Positions 9,137 to 17,311 of a DNA stretch of 64,000 bases are shown here, piece after piece. Both the position numbers and the translations under genes were made by a program. The stretch is from NCBI RefSeq assembly GCF_001889005.1, contig NZ_CP018153.1, positions 716,501 through 780,500 of the forward strand, written 5' to 3'. Origin of the DNA: Christiangramia salexigens. Its GTDB lineage: Bacteria > Bacteroidota > Bacteroidia > Flavobacteriales > Flavobacteriaceae. A model generated the notes under the pieces. It worked only from the letters and a program-made list of their open reading frames with translations. It searched no databases and was not told the DNA's origin. Positions within the stretch are counted from its first letter, which is position 1, and each line of letters starts with the position of its first letter.

Positions 9137-11923
9137 TTATAGTTTTTCTTTCAAATATTTTGCTGTATAGGATTCTTTAATTTTAATCAATTCTTCCGGG
9201 GTGCCTGTTCCAATCACATAACCACCATTTTCGCCACCTTCCAGACCTAGATCTATTACATAGTCTGCACATTTAACCAGATCCATATTGTGCTCAATTA
9301 CGATAACGGTATGTCCTTTCGCAATAAGCGCATTAAAGGATTTTAATAGTTTTTTAATATCGTGGATATGAAGACCCGTGGTTGGTTCATCAAAAATGAA
9401 TAGGGCTTTGGTCTTTGTGTTTCCCTTAACTAAAAATGAAGCCAGTTTTATTCGTTGAGCTTCACCTCCAGACAGGGTGGAAGAGCTTTGTCCTAATTGA
9501 ACATATCCCAGACCAACATCTTTCAATGGCTTTAATTTCTTAACTATTTTATCCTGATTATGATTTTCAAAGAATTTAGTAGCATCGTCAATGGTCATAT
9601 TCAGAATATCATCAATATTCTTATCATGAAAAGTGACTTCCAGGACCTCCTTCTTGAAACGCTTACCATTACAGGTTTCGCATTCCAGATGAACGTCTGC
9701 CATAAATTGCATTTCTATGGTAACTTCACCTTCTCCCTTGCAGGTTTCGCATCTACCTGCATCAACATTGAAAGAAAAATGCTTGGCTTTGAAATTCCGA
9801 AGTTTGGAAAGTCTCTGGTCTGCAAAAAGATTACGGATATCATCATAAGCTTTAATGTAGGTAACCGGATTTGATCTTGAAGACCGCCCAATTGGATTCT
9901 GGTCTACAAATTCTACGGTTCCCAGATTTTTAAAACTTCCTTCAATACCATTGAATTGTCCCGCTTTTTCACCATAACCACTAATTTCTTTCTGAATGGC
10001 AGGGTAAAGGATCTTCTTAACGAGTGTGCTTTTACCACTACCCGAAACTCCTGTTATAGCAGTAAATACTCCAAGTTGGAATTCCACATCGATATTTTTC
10101 AGGTTGTTCTCCCTTGCACCTTTTACCTTTATTTTGTTTTTAGAAGTTCGACGTTTTTCGGGAATCTCGATCTCTAGTTTTCCGTTTAGGTAACCAGCCG
10201 TAAGAGAATCAGATTTGAGGATATCTTTCATTTTGCCTGTAGCTACAACATACCCTCCATTTGTTCCGGCTTTTGGGCCAATATCAATGATCTCATCTGC
10301 CGCGTTCATGATCTCTTCATCATGTTCTACCACAATTACCGTATTGCCCAGATCTCTTAGGTGTTGCAGAACGCCAATTAGTTTCTCAGTATCTTTTGGA
10401 TGCAGACCAATGGATGGCTCATCTAAAATGTACATAGAACCTACAAGACTACTTCCTAAAGAAGTGGCAAGGTTTATTCTTTGGGATTCCCCTCCCGACA
10501 GTGAATTCGATTTTCTATTCAAGGTTAGGTAATCCAAACCTACTTGCGATAGAAATTCAAGCCTGTTCCGTATCTCAGTCAGTAATCGTTTTGCGATCTT
10601 TTTATCGTACTCATTTAATTCTAACTGATTAAAAAATTCACGAACCTGATCCAGAGGTTTTTCAACAAGATCAGTTATACTGTAACCACCAACTTTCACA
10701 TATTGAGCCTCCGGTCTTAATCTTTTTCCTTTACAAACAGAACATCTGGTTTTTCCTCTATAGCGTGAAAGCATGACCCTGTTTTGAATTTTATAAGCCT
10801 TACTTTCCAGAAATTCAAAGAATTGATTTATTCCTTCAAAATATTTGTTACCATTCCAAATCAGATCTTTCTGCTCAGGAGAGAGCTCAAAATATGGTTT
10901 ATGAATAGGGAAATCGAATTTATGGGAATTGTTTACGAGCTGATCTCTGTACCAACTCATACTTTCGCCTCTCCATGGGAAGATAGCATTTTCATAGACT
11001 GAGAGTCCGGTATTTGGTATTACGAGTTCTTCGTCTATTCCAATTACATCACCATAACCTTCACATTTTGGACAGGCTCCATAAGGATTATTAAAGCTAA
11101 AAAGGTGTATATTCGGTTCAAGAAAACTTATCCCGTCAAGTTCAAACTTATTGCTGAAGTGTCTTTGACTACCATCTTTGAGTGTTTCAATATATAATTC
11201 ACCTTTACCTTCAAAGAATGCTGCTTCTGCGGCATCGGCAAGACGATTATAAAAGTCTTCATCATCTTTGGTAATGATCCTGTCTACAACTAAAGAGGTG
11301 TCTTCTTCTTTCAATTTTGACAGATCGGTTTCATCTATTCTAACAACCTTATCACCAATTTTAAGTCGGCTGTAACCCTGTTGAGCTAATACCTTTATCT
11401 TTTTCTCCAGGGAACGACCTTCCTCCAAATGGATAGGGGAGAGAAGAAGTAATTTTTCTCTTTCTGGAAACTGCTTGATATAATTTATTACATCTGTGAC
11501 CGTATCTTTTTTCACCTCGTTTCCAGACACTGGAGAATAGGTTCTGCCTATTCGGGCAAAAAGCAATTTTAGATAATCATATATTTCAGTAGAAGTGCCT
11601 ACAGTGGATCGAGGGTTGGTTGAATTTACCTTTTGCTCTATAGCAATGGCAGGCGCGATTCCTTTAATGTAATCGACCTTAGGTTTATTTAGCCTTCCAA
11701 GAAATTGACGGGCATAAGAACTTAGGCTTTCTACGTAGCGCCTTTGGCCTTCTGCATATAAAGTATCGAATGCAAGACTGGACTTTCCTGAACCTGAAAG
11801 ACCGGTAATAACAACTAGTTTATTACGTGGAATTACAGCATTGATGTTTTTCAGATTGTGCAGTTTCGCACCTTTAATGATTATATTTTTCTTAGGATCT
11901 ACTTTGGTGATATCTACTGTCAT
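9137..11923 (-). CDS. uvrA: UvrABC excinuclease subunit A
   Basis: This 928-residue protein is the damage-recognition ATPase of nucleotide excision repair. It has two ABC modules: Walker [11 protein letters not shown] at residues 41-50 with signature [12 protein letters not shown], and a second Walker [11 protein letters not shown] with signature [12 protein letters not shown]. The C-terminal zinc module is complete (CETC and CETC about 19 residues apart). The first zinc module has only its second pair (CPKC); where E. coli has the first CxxC, this protein reads [11 protein letters not shown]. Length is close to the usual 940. The ATG lies about 14 bases downstream of a predicted transcription start. 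Confidence 0.95.
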   Translation of the reverse strand: MTVDITKVDPKKNIIIKGAKLHNLKNINAVIPRNKLVVITGLSGSGKSSLAFDTLYAEGQRRYVESLSSYARQFLGRLNKPKVDYIKGIAPAIAIEQKVNSTNPRSTVGTSTEIYDYLKLLFARIGRTYSPVSGNEVKKDTVTDVINYIKQFPEREKLLLLSPIHLEEGRSLEKKIKVLAQQGYSRLKIGDKVVRIDETDLSKLKEEDTSLVVDRIITKDDEDFYNRLADAAEAAFFEGKGELYIETLKDGSQRHFSNKFELDGISFLEPNIHLFSFNNPYGACPKCEGYGDVIGIDEELVIPNTGLSVYENAIFPWRGESMSWYRDQLVNNSHKFDFPIHKPYFELSPEQKDLIWNGNKYFEGINQFFEFLESKAYKIQNRVMLSRYRGKTRCSVCKGKRLRPEAQYVKVGGYSITDLVEKPLDQVREFFNQLELNEYDKKIAKRLLTEIRNRLEFLSQVGLDYLTLNRKSNSLSGGESQRINLATSLGSSLVGSMYILDEPSIGLHPKDTEKLIGVLQHLRDLGNTVIVVEHDEEIMNAADEIIDIGPKAGTNGGYVVATGKMKDILKSDSLTAGYLNGKLEIEIPEKRRTSKNKIKVKGARENNLKNIDVEFQLGVFTAITGVSGSGKSTLVKKILYPAIQKEISGYGEKAGQFNGIEGSFKNLGTVEFVDQNPIGRSSRSNPVTYIKAYDDIRNLFADQRLSKLRNFKAKHFSFNVDAGRCETCKGEGEVTIEMQFMADVHLECETCNGKRFKKEVLEVTFHDKNIDDILNMTIDDATKFFENHNQDKIVKKLKPLKDVGLGYVQLGQSSSTLSGGEAQRIKLASFLVKGNTKTKALFIFDEPTTGLHIHDIKKLLKSFNALIAKGHTVIVIEHNMDLVKCADYVIDLGLEGGENGGYVIGTGTPEELIKIKESYTAKYLKEKL

Positions 11924-11943
11924 GCCTTATTCTACTAAAGTCG

Positions 11944-11974
11944 CAAAGTTACTCAATATGAGTGGGGAAAGAAA
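11944..11974 (-). promoter_or_regulatory. uvrA promoter
   Basis: On the minus strand TTTC (11971-11974), a 19-base spacer and TAACTTTG (11944-11951) match the Bacteroidetes TTTG-N19-21-TAnnTTTG pattern in 11 of 12 positions. The start of transcription would be near 11937. Confidence 0.65.
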
Positions 11975-12016
11975 GAAGGCATAAACTTATAGTATTGTTA
12001 AATAATTAAAATTTTA

Positions 12017-12049
12017 TTTGTATTTCTCGAATTTATCTTGCTATATTTG
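12017..12049 (+). promoter_or_regulatory. Consensus Bacteroidetes promoter for the ECF sigma gene
   Basis: TTTG (12017-12020), a 21-base spacer and TATATTTG (12042-12049) match the flavobacterial housekeeping promoter at every consensus base. It leaves a leader of about 95 bases before the ATG at 12153, long enough to hold regulatory structure; I could not identify one. Confidence 0.8.
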
Positions 12050-12152
12050 ATGCATAACAACAAATATTCTGCCTATTCAACACAGTTACTTTTTAAGCTA
12101 ATAACCTAACCCTCAGGAATCTCTAAAGTTTCTGATTATTTAAGTAACTGAT

Positions 12153-12737
12153 ATGAATAATATTCAAATAAGTGATGCATCCCTTGTGCGGGATTATCTT
12201 GATGGCAATGAGAATGCTCTAGCCACATTGATCAACCGACACCACCACCGAATTTATAGTTTTATTTTTTCAAAAGTCTTCGATAGGGATATCGCTGAAG
12301 ATATTTTTCAGGATACCTTTATTAAAGTTATTCGAACCCTGAAACGAGGAAAATATAACGAAGAAGGCAAATTTCTTCCTTGGGTGATGCGAATATCACA
12401 CAACCTGGTTATAGATCATTTCAGAAAAAATAAGAGAATGCCCAAATTTGATAATAGCGGGGATTTCAATATTTTTTCTGTTTTAAGTGATGGCAGTCTG
12501 AATGCTGAAACACAATTGATCAAGGATCAGATAGAATCTGATGTAAAAGAACTCATTAAGGAATTGCCAGAAGATCAGCTGGAAGTTCTAACCATGAGAA
12601 TCTATAAGGATATGAGTTTTAAAGAAATTTCAGAGCGTACCGGAGTGAGCATTAACACTGCTTTAGGCCGGATGCGTTATGCATTGATCAATCTTAGAAA
12701 GATCATTGAAAAACGAAATTTGATCCTAATTAACTAA
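12153..12737 (+). CDS. ECF-type RNA polymerase sigma factor
   Basis: This 194-residue protein has sigma region 2 (RHHHRIYSFIFSKV, then DIAEDIFQDTFIKVIR) and region 4 with a helix-turn-helix (MRIYKDMSFKEISERTGVS, NTALGRMRYALINLRK). It lacks regions 1 and 3, as in the extracytoplasmic-function family. No anti-sigma gene is adjacent; a 57-codon ORF follows instead. This layout suits the Bacteroidetes class of small sigma factors that act constitutively or are controlled by other partners. The regulon is unknown. Confidence 0.88.
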   Translation: MNNIQISDASLVRDYLDGNENALATLINRHHHRIYSFIFSKVFDRDIAEDIFQDTFIKVIRTLKRGKYNEEGKFLPWVMRISHNLVIDHFRKNKRMPKFDNSGDFNIFSVLSDGSLNAETQLIKDQIESDVKELIKELPEDQLEVLTMRIYKDMSFKEISERTGVSINTALGRMRYALINLRKIIEKRNLILIN

Positions 12738-12776
12738 AAGTACAATATCCCTTAATTTATTGCGTTATTCTAAATA

Positions 12777-12950
12777 ATGAATACTAATAAATTGCAAATG
12801 GGAAAACTCTACTTTAAAAAATTCTCAAAAGAGGAAAAAATCGAACATTTGGAACCAAGAAAAGAAACCATAAAGTTTCTTTTGGACTATTCAAAAGCAT
12901 TGAATGTTATTGAATACGGAGAAATGAAGTTTGAAACCTTACTTAATTAG
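12777..12950 (+). CDS. Small conserved-looking protein downstream of the sigma factor
   Basis: A 57-codon ORF runs from ATG 12777 to TAG 12950. The product is Lys/Glu-rich and soluble (MGKLYFKKFSKEEKIEHL ... DYSKALNVIEYGEMKFETLLN). It could also start at ATG 12798 (the MGKLY methionine). It lies 39 bp after the sigma gene and just before a terminator, so it is likely co-transcribed. I recall similar short proteins ending in a MKFExLLN-like motif in other Flavobacteriaceae, but could not check. An antagonist or adaptor of the sigma factor is one idea; nothing in the sequence proves it. Confidence 0.6.
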   Translation: MNTNKLQMGKLYFKKFSKEEKIEHLEPRKETIKFLLDYSKALNVIEYGEMKFETLLN

Positions 12951-12956
12951 TTATTT

Positions 12957-12991
12957 TAAAAGACCTGTTTTATTAGCCAACAGGTCTTTTA
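12957..12991. terminator. Bidirectional terminator
   Basis: AAAAGACCTGTT and AACAGGTCTTTT form a 12-bp stem. The hairpin overlaps the last codon of the convergent nth gene and serves both transcripts. Confidence 0.85.
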
Positions 12992-13648
12992 CTTTTTCCT
13001 CTTTTTATGATATTCATTGATCACACTCTTTCTTCCGATAGTTTTTGTGATTATATCTTTTTCGAGGTCCCAGCCACGGGCCGGTGAATATTGCCTTCCA
13101 TACCAGATTATCTGTAAATGCAACTTGTTCCATAGATCTTTTGGGAACAATCTTTTGGCGTCTTTTTCGGTTTGATTTACATTTTTACCATTGCTCAGGT
13201 TCCATCTGTACATTAACCTGTGAATATGTGTATCTACAGGAAATGCGGGTACATTAAATGCCTGTGCCATTACAACACTTGCAGTTTTATGCCCTACCGC
13301 CGGTAGGCTTTCCAGTGCAGCGAAATCTGCAGGAACTTGGCCGTTGTATTTTTCTATCAAAATTTCGGATAGACCATAAATACCTTTTGATTTCATGGGA
13401 GAGAGACCAACTGGTTTGATAATTTCCCTGATCTCTTCCACGCTTAGCTTTACCATTTTATAAGGATTATCGGCAACTTCAAAAAGCAAGGACGTAATTT
13501 GATTTACTTTTACATCTGTACTTTGTGCAGACAACAATACTGCAATTAGAAGGGTGTATGGATCTTTATGATCAAGAGGAATCGGTATTTTCGGATATAT
13601 ATCATTTAAAGTGTCAATTACGAACTGAACTTTTTCCTGTTTGGTCAT
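12989..13648 (-). CDS. nth: Endonuclease III-like DNA glycosylase without iron-sulfur cysteines
   Basis: This 219-residue protein belongs to the HhH-GPD superfamily of base-excision DNA glycosylases. The helix-hairpin-helix and catalytic Lys are in LPAVGHKTA (Lys121) and the catalytic Asp is in VDTHIHR (Asp139), matching E. coli Nth Lys120 and Asp138. The C-terminal region that normally carries four Cys binding a [4Fe-4S] cluster is present in length (GRQYSPARGWDLEKDI) but has no Cys; the whole protein contains none. The catalytic core looks intact, so activity without the cluster is likely. It is divergent from the peroxiredoxin gene, 31 bp away. Confidence 0.88.
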   Translation of the reverse strand: MTKQEKVQFVIDTLNDIYPKIPIPLDHKDPYTLLIAVLLSAQSTDVKVNQITSLLFEVADNPYKMVKLSVEEIREIIKPVGLSPMKSKGIYGLSEILIEKYNGQVPADFAALESLPAVGHKTASVVMAQAFNVPAFPVDTHIHRLMYRWNLSNGKNVNQTEKDAKRLFPKDLWNKLHLQIIWYGRQYSPARGWDLEKDIITKTIGRKSVINEYHKKRKK

Positions 13649-13665
13649 AAAGTTTTAATTTTAGA

Positions 13666-13673
13666 CAAAAGTA
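13666..13673 (-). promoter_or_regulatory. Minus-7 element for nth
   Basis: The minus strand reads TACTTTTG (TAnnTTTG), 17 bases before the nth ATG. It lies in the 31-bp gap shared with the divergent peroxiredoxin gene. Confidence 0.5.
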
Positions 13674-13679
13674 ATAATT

Positions 13680-14135
13680 ATGACGACATTGAAAGCAGGG
13701 GATAAGGCACCCGATTTTAAAGCCGAAGATCAGGACGGGAATGAAGTGAAATTATCTGATTTTAAAGGAAAAAAGCTGGTTCTTTTCTTCTATCCTAAAG
13801 CCAGCACACCCGGTTGTACTGCCGAAGCTTGTAATTTAAGCGACAACTATAAACTAATGCAGGACAAAGGTTATGAAATATTAGGAGTTAGTGCAGACTC
13901 AAAAAAGCGTCAGCAAAATTTTAAAAATAAATATGACTTTCCATATCCTTTACTTGCAGATGAAGAAAAAGAGGTGATAAATGCTTATGGCGTATGGGGA
14001 CCAAAAAAGTTCATGGGAAAAGAATATGATGGTATTCACAGAACCACTTTTATTATTGATGAAAACGGAAAGATCGAAGAGGTGATAGGGAAAGTGAAAA
14101 CCAAAGCACACGCAGAACAGATCCTTCAAGGATAA
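13680..14135 (+). CDS. bcp: Thioredoxin-dependent thiol peroxidase (peroxiredoxin Q/BCP)
   Basis: This 151-residue cytoplasmic enzyme reduces hydrogen and organic peroxides using thioredoxin. The motif STPGCTAEACNL holds the peroxidatic Cys46 and the resolving Cys51 five residues later, the atypical 2-Cys arrangement of the BCP subfamily. AGDKAPDF at the N-terminus and DGIHRTTFIID near the C-terminus are typical of the fold. Length is normal. It is transcribed away from nth and ends at a strong terminator, so it is probably a single-gene unit. Confidence 0.93.
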   Translation: MTTLKAGDKAPDFKAEDQDGNEVKLSDFKGKKLVLFFYPKASTPGCTAEACNLSDNYKLMQDKGYEILGVSADSKKRQQNFKNKYDFPYPLLADEEKEVINAYGVWGPKKFMGKEYDGIHRTTFIIDENGKIEEVIGKVKTKAHAEQILQG

Positions 14136-14142
14136 GTCGAAT

Positions 14143-14172
14143 AAAAAAGGACGATTTTAATCGTCCTTTTTT
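14143..14172. terminator. Bidirectional terminator
   Basis: AAAAAAGGACGA and TCGTCCTTTTTT form a 12-bp stem around TTTTAA. It overlaps the stop of the convergent gene at 14157. Confidence 0.85.
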
Positions 14173-14537
14173 ATTAAAGCATTTTTAATAGTCGCAAGAC
14201 TATCACAATTTTCAATTTCGAGTTCCAAAATACCGTTTTTCGTTTCACCTGTAATAAAATAAATATTACAAGGTTCAATATCGGTTTTACTTTTGTCAAA
14301 ATCTACATCACCTTTTTCCAGAATACTCGATACAGCAGAAGTGTCGATATTTTCATTCATAAAAAAAGACATAGACCTATCTGAAAATTGGCGATCCTTA
14401 ATTTTAATATTTTTTAAAACTCTGGCGTTTGGGGAATAATCGCAGGAAGTTTTTTTACCACCCAGAAAGAAAATTAAAATTACGATCCCAAAAAATAATC
14501 CAAGTCCATAATAGGCCAGTCGGTGTATTAATTTCAT
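14157..14537 (-). CDS. Single-pass membrane protein of unknown function
   Basis: This 126-residue protein has a membrane helix at about residues 8-26 (YYGLGLFFGIVILIFFLGG), then KKTSCDYSPNARVLKNI and a soluble domain with two more Cys (EPCNIYF, ENCDS). I recall such proteins next to alanine-dehydrogenase-like genes in Flavobacteriaceae, possibly under a DUF4258 label, but that name is uncertain. It lies 5 bp downstream of that gene on the same strand, so the two are co-transcribed. The soluble part probably faces the periplasm; no catalytic motif is evident. Confidence 0.6.
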   Translation of the reverse strand: MKLIHRLAYYGLGLFFGIVILIFFLGGKKTSCDYSPNARVLKNIKIKDRQFSDRSMSFFMNENIDTSAVSSILEKGDVDFDKSKTDIEPCNIYFITGETKNGILELEIENCDSLATIKNALIKKDD

Positions 14538-14542
14538 ATATT

Positions 14543-15745
14543 TTAAAAAATCAGAAGGTTGATATCTCTATAAGAGAGATTAAACCAGTCTGCAATAGAT
14601 TTACTAGTTAAAATTCCGTGGTAAAAATACAAACCATTGCGCAAACCTCTGTCAAAACGCAAGGTATTTTCAAGACCACCTTCTTCTGCAATATGCAAAA
14701 GATAAGGTGTGAAAATATTACTAAGTGATAATGATGAAGATCGGGCATATCTCGAAGGAATATTAGGAACGCCGTAATGTATCACATCATGCTTGCTAAG
14801 AATAGGATTATCGTGGGAGGTGATCTCACTAGTCTCAACACATCCTCCCATATCTATGCTTACATCAATTATTACTGCACCTCTTTTCATGGTTCTCACC
14901 ATATCTTCGGTGACAAGAACAGGGGATCTGTCTTTTCCGCGAACTGCTCCAATAACAACATCGGCTCGCTTTAAAGCTTTTGAAAGATTTTTAGGTTGTA
15001 TGGTACTAGTATAAAAAGTGCTCCCAAGATTGGATTGAATATTTCTTAATCTGGTGAGTGAACTGTCAAAAACCTTGATGCTTGCTCCAAGTCCAATTGC
15101 CGATCTTGCGGCAAATTCCCCAACGGTTCCGGCTCCAATAATTACAACTTCAACTGGCGGCACTCCGCTAATATTACCGAACATAAGACCATTTCCCTCT
15201 ACATGATTACTCATAATCTCTGAGGCAATAAGAACCGAGGCGGTACCAGCGATCTCACTTAGCGCTCTTACTATAGGATAACTTCCATCTTCATCTTTTA
15301 TGAATTCAAATCCAAGAGCTGTAATTCTTTTCTCGGCTAGTTTTTGAAAATATTCCTTGCATTGAGTTTTTATCTGTAGTGCGGAAAGTAATATAGTTTG
15401 TGGATTAATATAGTCGAGCTCCTCGTTTGATGGTGGTTCGATCTTAAGTATAATAGGGCAGGAAAACACTTTTTTTGTATCCTTCGTTATCTCGGCTCCC
15501 GCGTCAGAATAGTCTTTATCACTAAATCTCGCCCATTTTCCGGCTTGAGATTCAATAAGGACCCGATGGCCATGAGCTGTTATGGCCGCAACGGCATCCG
15601 GACTTAAACAAATGCGTTTTTCCTGATATGCAGTCTCTTTCGGGATACCGATAAAGAGCTGACCTTTGCTTTTGTAAATTTCAAGAGTTTCTTCCTGTGG
15701 TAAAAGTTGTTCCCTGGTAAAAGGGGATACCTGCTGTTTGCCCAT
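14543..15745 (-). CDS. ald: Alanine dehydrogenase-like NAD(P)-dependent enzyme
   Basis: This 400-residue protein matches the AlaDH/PNT family, which reversibly deaminates L-alanine to pyruvate with NAD. The substrate domain opens with IGIPKETAYQEKRICLSP, whose ExR is the pyruvate-binding region. The Rossmann domain carries VVIIGAGTVGEFAARSA, and DVSIDMGGCVETS corresponds to the conserved VDQGG region of canonical Ald. The N-terminus is about 30 residues longer than B. subtilis Ald. The central sequence is divergent enough that transhydrogenase alpha-like or another specificity is possible. It forms a two-gene unit with the small membrane protein. Confidence 0.75.
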   Translation of the reverse strand: MGKQQVSPFTREQLLPQEETLEIYKSKGQLFIGIPKETAYQEKRICLSPDAVAAITAHGHRVLIESQAGKWARFSDKDYSDAGAEITKDTKKVFSCPIILKIEPPSNEELDYINPQTILLSALQIKTQCKEYFQKLAEKRITALGFEFIKDEDGSYPIVRALSEIAGTASVLIASEIMSNHVEGNGLMFGNISGVPPVEVVIIGAGTVGEFAARSAIGLGASIKVFDSSLTRLRNIQSNLGSTFYTSTIQPKNLSKALKRADVVIGAVRGKDRSPVLVTEDMVRTMKRGAVIIDVSIDMGGCVETSEITSHDNPILSKHDVIHYGVPNIPSRYARSSSLSLSNIFTPYLLHIAEEGGLENTLRFDRGLRNGLYFYHGILTSKSIADWFNLSYRDINLLIF

Positions 15746-15799
15746 TTGGTTATGTTAAAGCAGTTAAATTATAACTAAATTTAGAGAAATTAAAAAGGT

Positions 15800-16408
15800 T
15801 TAAAGCTTGCGATAGTAGTCTTCGAGAATAATATTTCCAGTAGGATCTGAATTATCTTCATTCTCTTGTTGAAAGCTTTTAATTTCATTTAGGTCCTTAT
15901 CACCAATAGGAGAAAATACAGATATTTCCGTTTCATCTAATTCTGATAGATCAATGTCGTAAACCCTATCAAATATTTTAATACGAACGACATATACAAT
16001 ACCTAATATGATTATGAAAAATGGAGCTAGGTAAATTAGCCCATCAATATCCATTAAAGCTGCTCCATTCAAATATACATCGTCGTAAACGACAGATACA
16101 AGTTGATAAGCATACATTATAAGGGGAATAAGGATAACATGGTACCACCAGTGTTTGCAGGTGAAAAACCATATAAGAAGTAATAGTAAAGGAACTAATT
16201 TACTTGTATATGTCCAGGCGGCTGTAAGTACATTTTCATAATACTTACTTTCATAGGTAAAAAAAGAAGTTTCCCAAACGGGTCCGTTTGGGAAAATCTC
16301 ATATGAATAAAATAAATAAGGTGAAAATGCGATGCAAATCGCAATTAGACTACCCGTTAGTAGGTACCCTGATGGTTCTTTTGTCGACTGCTTGTTTCTT
16401 GATTTCAT
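15800..16408 (-). CDS. Integral membrane protein of unknown function
   Basis: This 202-residue protein has four likely membrane helices (about residues 17-33, 62-82, 86-108 and 125-145) and an acidic soluble C-terminus (LSELDETEISVF, QQENEDNSDP) ending in ILEDYYRKL. I do not recognise the family. Its ATG at 16408 lies inside a short upstream ORF in another frame (16350-16496). Translation may therefore be coupled, or the true start may be different. No other in-frame ATG occurs before the first helix. Confidence 0.6.
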   Translation of the reverse strand: MKSRNKQSTKEPSGYLLTGSLIAICIAFSPYLFYSYEIFPNGPVWETSFFTYESKYYENVLTAAWTYTSKLVPLLLLLIWFFTCKHWWYHVILIPLIMYAYQLVSVVYDDVYLNGAALMDIDGLIYLAPFFIIILGIVYVVRIKIFDRVYDIDLSELDETEISVFSPIGDKDLNEIKSFQQENEDNSDPTGNIILEDYYRKL

Positions 16409-16496
16409 CCTTATTAGTATCGTCGTTTGAAGTTGAAGTTACAAAAAAGCTTGCTCCAAAAATTGCTGCTGCGAAAAGTACTGCTTTAAGTTTCAT
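16350..16496 (-). CDS. Short secreted peptide candidate overlapping the next gene
   Basis: A 48-codon ORF starts at ATG 16496 and stops at 16350. It opens with a good export signal (MKLKAVLFAAAIFGASFFVT) followed by a charged segment (STSNDDTNKDEIKKQ) and RTIRVPTNG. It overlaps the downstream membrane-protein gene by 59 bases in another frame. A TAnnTTTG element lies about 45 bases upstream. The signal sequence argues that it is coding. Alternatively it is a leader ORF coupling translation, or the two ORFs are one gene split by a frameshift. Confidence 0.5.
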   Translation of the reverse strand: MKLKAVLFAAAIFGASFFVTSTSNDDTNKDEIKKQAVDKRTIRVPTNG

Positions 16497-16540
16497 ATTC
16501 TAAGAATTTTAAGGTTGTGGTTTCGTTTTGTTTTCTGTTA

Positions 16541-16548
16541 CAAACATA
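16541..16548 (-). promoter_or_regulatory. Minus-7 element for the small-peptide/membrane-protein pair
   Basis: The minus strand reads TATGTTTG, a full TAnnTTTG match, 45 bases before the ATG at 16496. No minus-33 TTTG lies at standard spacing. The surrounding 16497-16778 gap shows no ORF; it also holds a plus-strand TACCTTTG at 16586-16593 with no plus-strand gene after it. Confidence 0.45.
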
Positions 16549-16778
16549 ACGCAACTTAAAATCCTGTGGTTTACAACATTAGTCGTACCTTTGCACCTTT
16601 TTTCGAGCAAAAAAATAGGCCGAAATTCACTAAAAAAATTTAATAAATGTTAGTTTAAATTTATTTATACCTCGGTCAATGAAATAAATCCTAACTATTA
16701 GGTTTATAAATTCATCACAAAAGTAATAAAATTCTTACAATCTATTTTTTGTCATTTATTTTACACCTCACCGTTTTA

Positions 16779-17183
16779 TTAACAAAACTTTAACGTTCTC
16801 TTCTTCTCAGAAGTCACCTCTAAAAGCAATTTTTGGGTGTTTTCCCCCAACAAATTATCTATTTTTTCCGGCCATTCAATCAAATTCCAGGAACCAGAAT
16901 CTAAATAATCTTCTATTCCCATATCCAGTGCTTCTGTTTCGTCCTCTATTCGATAAAAATCGAAATGAAAAACAGATCCCTCTTCTGATTCATAATGGTT
17001 AACTAAGGAAAACGTTGGGCTGGAAGCGGTTTCTTTTACGCCTAAGGCTTTTACCAATTCTCTTATTAGAGTGGTTTTACCGGCACCCATTTCGCCATAA
17101 AAAAGCAAAGTCTTGCTTTTTGTATTACGTAGAATATAATCTACAGCAACATCCAGGTCTCGAAGTTCATAGGTTAACTCCAT
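16779..17183 (-). CDS. tsaE: tRNA threonylcarbamoyladenosine biosynthesis ATPase
   Basis: This 134-residue P-loop protein matches TsaE (YjeE), the ATPase that works with TsaB and TsaD to place t6A at position 37 of ANN-decoding tRNAs. Walker A is GEMGAGKTT (residues 30-38). The family text SSPTFSLVNHYE follows, then FHFDFYRIED and the LIEWPEK motif. Length is normal for the family. It lies 128 bp downstream of porX on the same strand and may be co-transcribed with it. Confidence 0.92.
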   Translation of the reverse strand: MELTYELRDLDVAVDYILRNTKSKTLLFYGEMGAGKTTLIRELVKALGVKETASSPTFSLVNHYESEEGSVFHFDFYRIEDETEALDMGIEDYLDSGSWNLIEWPEKIDNLLGENTQKLLLEVTSEKKRTLKFC

Positions 17184-17311
17184 AATTTAAAATCTCAGAT
17201 TCGGGACTATAAAGATAAGTAAAAAATAGATAAAGTGTTACATCTAATTGGTAGTCAAACTAATACCGATCACTACTAAGTATTACATCGGTAAAATTTG
17301 GTTTTTATCGA

